Shown here one piece after another: positions 1 through 5,685 of a stretch of 7,093 nucleotides of DNA. Position 1 is the first letter of the stretch. Each line of letters starts with the position of its first letter. The notes beneath the pieces were generated by a model that worked only from the letters and a program-made list of their open reading frames with translations, was not told the origin of the DNA and searched no databases. Origin of the DNA: an uncultured Spirochaetales bacterium. Its GTDB lineage: Bacteria > Spirochaetota > Spirochaetia > Sphaerochaetales > Sphaerochaetaceae. The position numbers were made by a program, and so were the translations under genes. Location of the stretch: positions 1 to 7,093 of the forward strand of contig CAKQTF010000048.1 of assembly GCA_934276695.1 (NCBI GenBank). Direction: 5' to 3'.

Positions 1-247
1 GAAGACAGGAGAAGATGAAGGCAGGTGAAGTCAGGTCTTCATCTCCATCGCACCAGATGCACTAGGTCCGAATGGCTACGAAGAAGCAGAAGCATATCTG
101 AAGAAAGCGCTTAGGGAAGCTGCCCCTGTAAAGGAAGGCACAGTTGCCCGCTATCCAGGAGAAAGGGTTATAGCCGACAGAGAGGATGCAAGAGAACATG
201 GAATCCTGATCAAAAGCGATGTCTGGGAGGATATACTCGCACTTTAA
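1..247 (+). pseudogene. 3' end of an Ldh2-family NAD(P)-dependent oxidoreductase, frame broken
   Basis: Reading from 29 to the TAA at 245-247 gives about 72 residues that look like the C-terminus of the malate/L-lactate/2,3-diketo-L-gulonate dehydrogenase family (Ldh2, as in YiaK, AllD, YbiC). It begins SQVFISIAPDALGP, contains RYPGER, then an alanine/arginine-rich helix, HGILI, and ends in SDVWEDILAL. These are the usual family closing motifs: the FIAID strand, the PGE loop and the GIP/VW tail. Family members are cytosolic and reduce or oxidise 2-hydroxy/2-keto acids. Upstream in the same frame (codons from base 2) the sequence reads KTGEDEGR and then TGA at 26-28. So the gene has either an in-frame nonsense codon or a one-base frameshift from the frame beginning at base 3. 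Only the last fifth to quarter of the gene lies in the window, so its start is unseen. The family call is fairly secure; the nature of the lesion is not. Confidence 0.7.
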
Positions 248-266
248 AAGACATACAGCTGTCTTT
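247..266 (+). terminator. weak hairpin directly after the dehydrogenase stop
   Basis: AAAGACA (247-253) pairs perfectly with TGTCTTT (260-266) around a six-base loop, immediately after the TAA stop. The stem is AT-rich and there is no clean T-tract after it. It may only help termination or protect the 3' end. Confidence 0.25.
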
Positions 267-304
267 ATCTTACCTGAATGAAGAACAAAAGAGAACATGA
301 AAAA

Positions 305-356
305 GGAATGGCAAAGTGTGCTATTCCTCCGGGGAGTCGCTGAGGCTCCCCTTTTT
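305..356 (+). terminator. double hairpin with T-tract, likely intrinsic terminator
   Basis: There are two consecutive hairpins. The first pairs GGAATGGC (305-312) with GCTATTCC (320-327), including one G-T pair. The second pairs GGGGAGTC (331-338) with GGCTCCCC (344-351), again with one G-T pair, and is followed at once by TTTTT (352-356). The second has the full form of a Rho-independent terminator and would end transcription coming from the dehydrogenase gene about 85 bases upstream. A 28-codon ATG frame (298-384) crosses both hairpins and is not considered a gene. Confidence 0.75.
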
Positions 357-391
357 CATCATCTATTGGGCTATGACGCATAAAAAAACAA

Positions 392-423
392 TTGATTATC
401 AATACTTATTCTCTTGATAATCA
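392..423. promoter_or_regulatory. paired TTGAT/ATCAA palindrome, possible operator
   Basis: TTGATTATCAA (392-402) is a perfect odd-length palindrome. TTGATAATCA (414-423) is the exact reverse complement of TGATTATCAA (393-402), so the two also form a 10-bp inverted repeat around an 11-base spacer. Their centres lie about 21-22 bp apart, two helical turns, as is common for tandem operators bound by dimeric HTH regulators. Which protein binds is unknown. The nearby broken XRE gene is a candidate only by proximity. Confidence 0.4.
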
Positions 424-600
424 GGCACGCTCTTCGTTGCCATAAATTAGTGCAACAAGCGGCTAGAAATACCACAAGACAAAAAGAAAGGACATCTACA
501 CGAGATGCCCCTTATCCGTAAGGTCCAGATAACTGATTTCCTTACGTCTTTTCTGTGCTTTAACGATAACAAAGAACATAGGATTTATCAACAATAATTT
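424..600. other. non-coding stretch with competing hairpins, left of the insertion sequence
   Basis: I see no convincing gene here. CATCT (493-497) pairs with AGATG (503-507). CCTTA (510-514) can pair with TAAGG (519-523). CGTAAGG (517-523) can instead pair with CCTTACG (540-546), which is followed by TCTTTT. The last two hairpins share bases and so exclude each other, like an attenuator. On the minus strand a 34-codon frame with no start (600 down to the TAG at 498-496, reading ...QKRRKEISYLDLTDKGHLV) could be the tail of a gene cut by the insertion sequence. It is too short to call. Confidence 0.35.
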
Positions 601-622
601 GGTTCTCCACGGAAAAATAGGG
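601..622 (+). repeat. left terminal inverted repeat of the ISL3 element
   Basis: Starts GGTTCTCCACG and ends ATAGGG. It matches the right end at 15 of 22 positions in inverted orientation. It lies 79 bp before the transposase ATG, a normal spacing. Confidence 0.8.
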
Positions 623-700
623 AAAAAGGAATAAGCAGTAGAAAAAAAGAGCATGTGAGTTCTAAAGTATTAGTTACCACACTAACAGAGGAACGGACAC

Positions 701-2006
701 ATGCCCGTAAAAGAAGACATATCAGATTCCCCATCACTTCCGCAAGGCTATGAGTACATAAGCACAAGCATAACACCAGACAGGAAGCAGAGGCTGCTGC
801 ATTTCAGGAGCAACAGGGCAGACAGGAGAGGATGCCCATACTGCGGAGGGCATGCGCATGTCTGCGGCAGCTACAGCACACGGCTAAGAGACATGCCGGT
901 ATATGCGGATACCAGGCAGGATCTGCCGATCAGCTGCCATAGATACAGATGCACAGGATGCTCGAGGACATCCGGGGAGGAGATCCCATTCAGGCATCTA
1001 GGCACCAGGATAACGGAAAGGGCAGCATCATGGATAAGCTCGCTTCTCCGGTTCAGCATGCCGATATCATCAATACAGAGCATCTCAGGAATACACTGGG
1101 TACGGTAAAAGGGATCCACAGGGATATGATGGATAAGGCGGTCTCAGACAGGAGACGGGAGCTCATGGAAGAAGGCTACAGGCCAAGGCATCTGTCTGCT
1201 GATGAATTCGCAATCCACAAGGGCCACAGATATGCAGCATGCGTAATGGACCTCGACAGGGGTGATGTGATATGGGCAGGCAGAGGAAGGACAAAGGAGG
1301 ACTTCGCCAAGTTCTTCCAGGATATGGATATGGGAAATCTATCAGAGGCAGAGGCCGTAGCAATGGACATGAACGCCTCATACAATATCCTTATCAGGCA
1401 GTACCTGCCGGATGCCCGGATAGTATATGACCGCTACCATATGCAGGCCCAGTTCAGCAGGGAGTTGATCGGAGCTGTGAGGCTGGAGGAGGCAGGAAGG
1501 CATAAGGCCGAAGCAATGCGGCTGAGGAACAGCGGTGCTGCGAAGGCTGAGATAAGGAAGGAGAAGGATCTGTACTCAGATGTCAAGAGAGCAAGATGGC
1601 TGCTCCTTTCAGGCAGGTGGTCCTCCATGCCGGAGAATAGAGGCTCTGCCCTGGATAGCATCCTTGATTCGCATTCCGATATTGCCGTCTGCCATTCAAT
1701 GAAGGAGGAGATGTGCAGGCTGTTCGGCCTTGCAGACAGAATAGAGGCTGAGAGAGGATGGAGAGCATGGTTCGCTGCCTCAATGGAAAGCGCAATCCCG
1801 CCTCTTGTACGATTCGCCAGGCTGAAGGAGAAGAGGATGCTCAGTCTTCATTCCCGATATCCACAGGGAGGATCGAAGGATTCAACAGCAGGATAAAGTC
1901 CATAAAGAGAATTGGATATGGATACAGTGATGAAGGCTATTTCTTTTCCCTTATCCGCTACATCTCCATACCCTCGTTAAAATCTGAATCCCCTATGAAA
2001 ACGTGA
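701..2006 (+). pseudogene. ISL3-family transposase, split by two single-base frameshifts
   Basis: The ATG at 701 has a good ribosome binding site, AGAGGA at 687-692. The first frame (701 to about 1099) carries a zinc-ribbon: CPYC (C45, C48) and CHRYRCTGC (C84, C87), typical of the ISL3 N-terminal DNA-binding part. It runs as far as SGIHW and then hits TAA at 1106-1108. The sequence resumes one frame back from 1102 as TVKGIHRD, with the catalytic region: ADEF (Asp at 1201-1203), AMDMNASY (Asp at 1366-1368) and YDRYHM (Asp at 1429-1431). It stays open to HSRYP near 1860, then resumes one frame back again as TGRIEGFN (Glu at 1875-1877) and IKRIGYGY to the TGA at 2004-2006. Restoring one G in the GGG at 1098-1100 and one C at 1861-1862 rebuilds about 435 residues, normal for the family. 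All DDE-type motifs survive, so decay is recent or the sequence has indel errors. Confidence 0.88.
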
Positions 2007-2012
2007 AGAGCC
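1991..2012 (-). repeat. right terminal inverted repeat of the ISL3 element
   Basis: Read on the minus strand from 2012 it starts GGCTCTTCACG and ends ATAGGG. The transposase stop codon (2004-2006) lies inside it, so the last codons of the gene and the transposase binding end overlap. Confidence 0.8.
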
Positions 2013-2013
2013 A

Positions 2014-2262
2014 AAAATTGCTGTACCATATCAGACGCTAGCCAATCAGAAAACCGGAGCAAGACTTCCATCTTTGGTTGTTGCTGTATCCCTGGCAAAT
2101 GAGCTTGGAACTACCGTAGAATGGCTTCTCAATGGCGTTGGAAAAGATTCCATAACTGCTGGTGATTCTAGATTAGATGCACTCATGAAGAAAATTAAAG
2201 GACTATCCCAGACTGAGATCTTTGCTTTGGAAGTTCTGCTTGGAATAAACCACAGCCATTAG
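2014..2262 (+). pseudogene. XRE/CI-type HTH repressor, N-terminus lost at the insertion-sequence edge
   Basis: From the first base-pairs after the insertion sequence the frame reads IAVPYQTLANQKTGARLPSL, then AVSLANELGTTVEWLLNG, and ends at the TAG at 2260-2262 after 82 residues. This is the second half of a lambda-repressor-like HTH domain: the recognition helix (PYQTLANQKTG), the RLPSL turn and the LANELGTTVEWLLNG closing helix common to XRE regulators. A charged linker and short tail (LDALMKKIKGLSQTEIF) follow. The start codon and first two helices, about 25-30 residues, should lie to the left but are replaced by the insertion sequence, and nothing matching them is visible left of 601. A TTG at 2074 cannot restore a whole HTH. 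Such proteins are DNA-binding transcriptional repressors; this copy should be dead. Confidence 0.75.
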
Positions 2263-2516
2263 TGCAAGAGAATATACAATATTCCACCAGAACAATGCTC
2301 CAGCAATCAGAACATAGCAAACTTAAGTTCTGCCAACAGTGAATAAATAAAACATAATTTCCATTTTATTTGATTTTTCCAGATAAAAGCCTTGCATAAC
2401 CCCTCAATTTATGGACAATTCAACCTAGAAGCGAATGCAGTGCAGTTTGCACTCACGGGTCCGGCATTCCGGCATTATCACATATGGGAGATCCATAATC
2501 TCCAAGGACTGAAGCT
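2263..2516. promoter_or_regulatory. leader region of the transporter operon with several small repeats
   Basis: No gene is seen. From left to right it holds a perfect 10-bp palindrome AACTTAAGTT (2320-2329) and an AT-only inverted repeat, AAATAAAA (2345-2352) with TTTTATTT (2364-2371), that might weakly terminate the regulator transcript. Then come a tight hairpin AGTGCA (2439-2444)/TGCACT (2448-2453) and a tandem octamer CCGGCATT twice (2461-2476). The transporter promoter should lie here. TTGATT at 2370-2375 is the best -35-like hexamer, but its -10 partner is poor, so I do not fix one. AAGGA at 2504-2508 is the ribosome binding site of the next gene. Confidence 0.45.
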
Positions 2517-3620
2517 ATGATTGAGCTGAGACATCTCCGAAAAGAGTTCGACGATTGCTGTCCTCTCAAAGACATCAACGTCACAATCAACGATGGCGAC
2601 GTAATTGCAGTCATCGGTCCATCAGGAACAGGAAAGTCCACCCTGCTCAGATGCATAAACATGCTTGAAGAGCCGACATCTGGGCAGATCATCGTTGATG
2701 GACAGGACATAACAGCGAAGGGCTGTGACCTAAATGAAGTCAGGAAAAAGATGGGAATGGTATTCCAGTCCTTCAATCTTTTCTGGCACCAGACAGTCAT
2801 TGAGAATATCATGAATCCTCAGATTACCCTTCTTGGCAAGGACAGGCAGGCAGCATATGACAGAGCCATGGAGCTGCTGACATCCGTCGGGCTTGCAACT
2901 AAGGTCTTTGCTTATCCAGATGAGCTTTCCGGAGGACAGAGGCAGAGAATCGCAATTGCAAGAACCATCGCAATGGATCCTGAGATCATTCTCTTCGATG
3001 AGCCTACATCTGCTCTTGATCCAAGCATGATCGGAGAAGTCCAGTCGGTAATCAAAATGCTGGCAAAGTCTGGCAGGACAATGATGATCGTCACTCATGA
3101 AATGGACTTTGCAAGGAAGATCTCAAACAGGATATTCTTTATGGACGAAGGCGGGATCTATGAAGACGGCACACCGAAGCAGATCTTCGAGCATCCGCAG
3201 AAAGAGAAGACAAGGCGCTTTATACAGCGTCTATCTACACTTTCATACAAGATTGAATCCACGGATTTCGATATCGAGGCAATGAACGAAGAGCTTATGG
3301 GCTATGGAGAGAAGCTCCTTATTGAGTCTGAGCGTCTTACAAAGCTCAGCATGGCAATTGAGGAGATATGCATCAACAATATCGCAGCATATGAAGACAA
3401 TCCAGATATCATTGCCCTTGTTGAATACTCCGAGAAGAGCGATACCCTCTCGCTATTCATCAAATACAAGGGAGAGCCGGCAGATGCAAGGAACTCTGAA
3501 AGTGAGCTGTTCCAGTCAATCATCAATGATCCTACTACTACATTGAGGGAATATAAGGCTGAAGATTCTGAAGGCTATATCAACAGGGTGGATATCAGCT
3601 TCAGATGGGTGGAGGAATAA
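2517..3620 (+). CDS. polar amino acid ABC transporter ATPase with C-terminal HATPase-like domain
   Basis: Residues 1 to about 240 are a complete GlnQ/HisP-type ATPase that powers amino acid uptake at the inner face of the cytoplasmic membrane. Visible motifs are Walker A GPSGTGKS (34-41), Q-loop Gln84 in MVFQSFNLF, signature LSGGQ (137-141), Walker B IILFDE (157-162), D-loop SALD (165-168) and switch His194. Family members normally stop near 240-250 residues; this one is 367. The tail (about 242-367) looks like an anti-sigma-type HATPase_c_2 domain (RsbW/SpoIIAB fold). It has a long helix, then AIEEICINNIAAY (280-292), which matches the N-box ExxxN through E283 and N287. Next is a strand ending YKGEPAD (317-323) where DxGxPFD is expected, then a closing strand INRVDISFRW. 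The usual G1 Asp is Tyr and no GxG lid is seen, so nucleotide binding may be lost. The tail is probably regulatory, by inference. AAGGA lies eight bases before the ATG. The gene is cotranscribed with the next, three bases away. Confidence 0.9.
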   Translation: MIELRHLRKEFDDCCPLKDINVTINDGDVIAVIGPSGTGKSTLLRCINMLEEPTSGQIIVDGQDITAKGCDLNEVRKKMGMVFQSFNLFWHQTVIENIMNPQITLLGKDRQAAYDRAMELLTSVGLATKVFAYPDELSGGQRQRIAIARTIAMDPEIILFDEPTSALDPSMIGEVQSVIKMLAKSGRTMMIVTHEMDFARKISNRIFFMDEGGIYEDGTPKQIFEHPQKEKTRRFIQRLSTLSYKIESTDFDIEAMNEELMGYGEKLLIESERLTKLSMAIEEICINNIAAYEDNPDIIALVEYSEKSDTLSLFIKYKGEPADARNSESELFQSIINDPTTTLREYKAEDSEGYINRVDISFRWVEE

Positions 3621-3623
3621 GCA

Positions 3624-5147
3624 ATGGGAATCAGAAGAACTGCAATCAGTCTTGCCGTTATGGCAATGTCTGCAATGTCGCTGTTCGCAGCAAGCGCAAA
3701 GTACTCCAAGTCAACCCCAATCGAAGCTCTCAATGGCAAGAACATCGCAGTCCAGACCGCTGTTCTATATGAAGAGCTCATCGAGGATACCGTTCCAGAT
3801 ACAGTCTTCCAGTACTATACAATGCCAAATGATATGATTTATGCATTAACCTCTGGAAAAGCAGATGCATATCTGATCGAAGGCGTAAGCTATGGCATTC
3901 AGAAGGCAAATCACCCTGAGCTTGAGACACTGGATGAAGTTGCCGGCTATATCAACGCAACGTGCATCATCGGAAACAATGAGCGTCAGGACAGGATTCT
4001 CAGGGAACTGAATGAATTCATCGCAGAATGCAAAGCTGATGGAACCTCAGAAAGACTATATGATTACTGGATCAATAACTTCGATCCAGCAGAAAGCACT
4101 TTCGAGCTTCCTCCATTCACAGGAGAGAATGGCAGGCTCTCAATTGCAGTTGAAGGCGGCTATGAGCCATTCTCATTCATCAGCAATGGAAAGCTCAGTG
4201 GATATGATGTTGAATTCATCTCACGATTCTGTCTTGAATATGGCTATGAACCAGTCTTCTATGAGGTTCCATTTGAAGCAATCGCCCCAGGGGTTGAGAC
4301 AGGAAAGTATGACATCGGAATGAATATCGTTGTAAGCGAGGAGAGAAAGGAAAGCGGGACACTTTCTGATGTTTACTATACAACACCGATCAATCTTGTC
4401 ATCCTCGGAGAGAATGAAAGCAGCCTCAGCTTCTTCCAGAAGCTTGGCAGCAGCTTTGAGAAGACATTCATGCGGGAGAACCGGTGGGTGCTCTTCCTGC
4501 AGGGTGCTGGTGTAACAATCCTGATCACATTCTGTTCAATTATTGCCGGCACAATACTTGGATTTGCAATCTATCTGCTATGCAGACATGGCAATCCAGT
4601 GGCAAATGCAATCAATGATTTCTTCAACTGGCTAATTGAAGGAATGCCTACTGTACTGCTTCTGATGATTCTCTATTACATCGTTTTCGGCTCAGCCAGA
4701 CTCAGTGGCATGTGGGTATCTGTCATAGGCTTCACACTGATCTTTGCATGCTCCATGTATGATATGCTATGCGTTGGATGCAAGGCTGTTCCAGATGGAC
4801 AGCTTGAAGCCGCTAAAGCTCTTGGATATACAGACAGCCAGTCATTCTTCAAGATCCTTCTTCCTCAGGCAGCCCAGCACTTCCTGCCAATCTACCGCAA
4901 TGATGTTGTGACACTTATCAAGGAAACATCTGTTGTCGGCTATATCGCAGTCCTTGATCTGACCAAGATCTCAGACCTTGTAAGAAGCAGAACATATGAG
5001 GCATTCTTTCCATTGATTGCAACAGCAATCATCTATTTCATAATATCTTCAGTCCTTGTCCATATCGTCAGGAAGGTAGAGATCAGGATAAATCCGAAGA
5101 GAAGGTCAGAAGAGAAGATCCTCAAGGGAATAAAGCAATGGGAATAG
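3624..5147 (+). CDS. fused substrate-binding protein and permease of a polar amino acid ABC importer, permuted binding lobes
   Basis: 507 residues. Residues 1-25 form a Sec signal (MGIRRT, a hydrophobic core, then FAASA) without a lipobox cysteine. Residues 34-152 match the second half of an SBP_bac_3 domain: LNGKNIAVQT, the KADAYLIE strand and KADGTSERLYDYW. Residues 170-262 match the first half: LSIAVEGGYEPFSF, GKLSGYDVEF, GKYDIGMNIVVSEERK (R241 fits the Arg that holds the substrate carboxylate) and SDVYYTTP. The lobes are thus in reversed order, giving one complete but permuted binding domain. Residues from about 290 are a HisM/GlnP-type permease with membrane segments near 293-318, 338-357, 362-378 and 461-483. 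Its EAA loop is EAAKALGYTDSQSFFKILLP (395-414), which docks on the ATPase. It is likely a homodimeric permease with binding domains on the outer face. GGAGGA at 3611-3616 lies inside the end of the upstream gene, so translation is coupled. The amino acid substrate cannot be read from sequence. Confidence 0.9.
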   Translation: MGIRRTAISLAVMAMSAMSLFAASAKYSKSTPIEALNGKNIAVQTAVLYEELIEDTVPDTVFQYYTMPNDMIYALTSGKADAYLIEGVSYGIQKANHPELETLDEVAGYINATCIIGNNERQDRILRELNEFIAECKADGTSERLYDYWINNFDPAESTFELPPFTGENGRLSIAVEGGYEPFSFISNGKLSGYDVEFISRFCLEYGYEPVFYEVPFEAIAPGVETGKYDIGMNIVVSEERKESGTLSDVYYTTPINLVILGENESSLSFFQKLGSSFEKTFMRENRWVLFLQGAGVTILITFCSIIAGTILGFAIYLLCRHGNPVANAINDFFNWLIEGMPTVLLLMILYYIVFGSARLSGMWVSVIGFTLIFACSMYDMLCVGCKAVPDGQLEAAKALGYTDSQSFFKILLPQAAQHFLPIYRNDVVTLIKETSVVGYIAVLDLTKISDLVRSRTYEAFFPLIATAIIYFIISSVLVHIVRKVEIRINPKRRSEEKILKGIKQWE

Positions 5148-5169
5148 CCAGAGTCTGAACCATATCCTT

Positions 5170-5201
5170 AGAGGATGCTGTTTTTGCGGCATCCTCTTTT
5201 T
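5170..5201 (+). terminator. intrinsic terminator of the transporter operon
   Basis: AGAGGATGC (5170-5178) pairs perfectly with GCATCCTCT (5189-5197) around a ten-base loop and runs straight into TTTTT (5197-5201). It lies 22 bases after the permease stop codon and has the full Rho-independent form. Confidence 0.93.
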
Positions 5202-5634
5202 GTTGATCAGAAGATCATCCAACTTAAGTTGTTCTTTGCTCTAAGCTCAAACTACACAGGCATTATTGAATGAAGCCTATCTCAAAACTTATTTCGTCAG
5301 AACTGTATCGTATCTTATGGCAAGTATCTTTCCTCAGAAATCTTCTGGCTTAAAATTTCTTACGGATAAAAATTTCAAATCATTGCCACAAAAAGTGTAG
5401 ATATCCAAAGCAACTGAATTCCAATTTGGAGCAATAATGAAAAGACTGTTTTATATAGTGGTATAAAAAACAGAAGCAGAGCCAGAAATACTGAGGATTA
5501 CCCCTATACGGATCAGAAATCAAGCAGATAGGTTCCATGCAATCACAAAAATATAGATCTATCTCTGTCGTTTCATACATAACATGAAAAGATTTTCATT
5601 CGGTAGCCTGTAAAAAACTACGATTTACTTATTA
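5202..5634. other. AT-rich non-coding interval with scattered short palindromes
   Basis: No credible gene or RNA gene is visible. Small structures include TGATC/GATCA (5203-5216) and a 12-bp palindrome CAACTTAAGTTG (5220-5231), which shares AACTTAAGTT with 2320-2329. There is also a direct repeat AAAATTTC (5352-5359 and 5369-5376), and the palindromes TCCAATTTGGA (5420-5430) and ATAGATCTAT (5553-5562). A minus-strand frame at 5580-5380 is open, but it is cysteine- and aromatic-rich, has no ribosome binding site and resembles nothing, so I leave it out. Confidence 0.4.
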
Positions 5635-5652
5635 TTGATATTTATTTTGGGC

Positions 5653-5658
5653 TATACT
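5653..5658 (+). promoter_or_regulatory. possible -10 element of the coiled-coil gene pair
   Basis: TATACT, preceded by GGGC, lies 27 bases before the chosen ATG in an otherwise AT-rich stretch. TTGATA at 5635-5640 is too close (12 bases) to be its -35 partner, and no good hexamer lies at the right distance. The call rests on position and hexamer match only. Confidence 0.3.
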
Positions 5659-5685
5659 AACAAAAGTACGTCATTCGGGGTATTT

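Larger units (their letters stand above)
601..2012 (+). mobile_element. complete ISL3-family insertion sequence (1412 bp), transposase inactivated
   Basis: The ends are imperfect inverted repeats: GGTTCTCCACG at 601-611 and the reverse complement of 2012-2002, GGCTCTTCACG. Both are followed, after five unmatched bases, by a shared ATAGGG. That makes 15 of 22 positions identical, and the GGYTCTYCAC form is typical of ISL3 ends. Between them lies one transposase of ISL3 type, and the length fits the family. ISL3 elements usually make 8-bp target duplications. The flanking octamers here (AATAATTT at 593-600 and AAAAATTG at 2013-2020) agree at only 6 of 8 positions, so the duplication is decayed or absent. 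The element abuts a truncated regulator gene on its right. Confidence 0.85.

Noticed and set aside
26..28. TGA as a recoded codon (tryptophan or selenocysteine) in the dehydrogenase
   Set aside because: The transposase and the first coiled-coil gene end at TGA, the intact genes use TGG for tryptophan, and this family has no selenocysteine at that place. A broken gene is simpler.
298..384. Small 28-codon gene starting at 298
   Set aside because: It runs straight through two hairpins and a terminator T-tract, has only a weak ribosome binding site and shows no recognisable motif.
428..441. CGCTCTTCGTTGCC as a left end of the ISL3 element
   Set aside because: It resembles the right end over only the first seven bases or so, and puts the end more than 270 bp from the transposase. 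The 601-622 sequence matches the right end better, in both the outer and inner blocks.
496..600. Tail of a minus-strand gene cut by the insertion sequence
   Set aside because: The 34-residue reading looks protein-like but has no start or family match, the plus strand is equally open there (451-597), and the right flank does not continue it. Kept only as a remark.
1095..1115. Programmed -1 frameshifting to make the full transposase
   Set aside because: There is no XXXYYYZ slippery heptamer at the frame change, a second unrelated shift would also be needed at about 1861, and ISL3 transposases are normally made from one frame.
2074..2262. Intact small gene starting at TTG 2074
   Set aside because: The frame continues upstream with clear HTH sequence up to the insertion-sequence edge, so 2074 is inside a truncated repressor and a start there would leave only a fragment.
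5380..5580. Minus-strand 66-residue reading frame
   Set aside because: Composition is rich in Cys, Phe and Tyr as expected from AT-rich non-coding DNA read backwards. There is no ribosome binding site and no neighbouring minus-strand gene.
5202..5634. tRNA, small RNA or CRISPR repeats in the long non-coding interval
   Set aside because: No T-arm GGTTCGA-type motif or acceptor pairing and no regularly spaced repeats were found, only isolated short palindromes.
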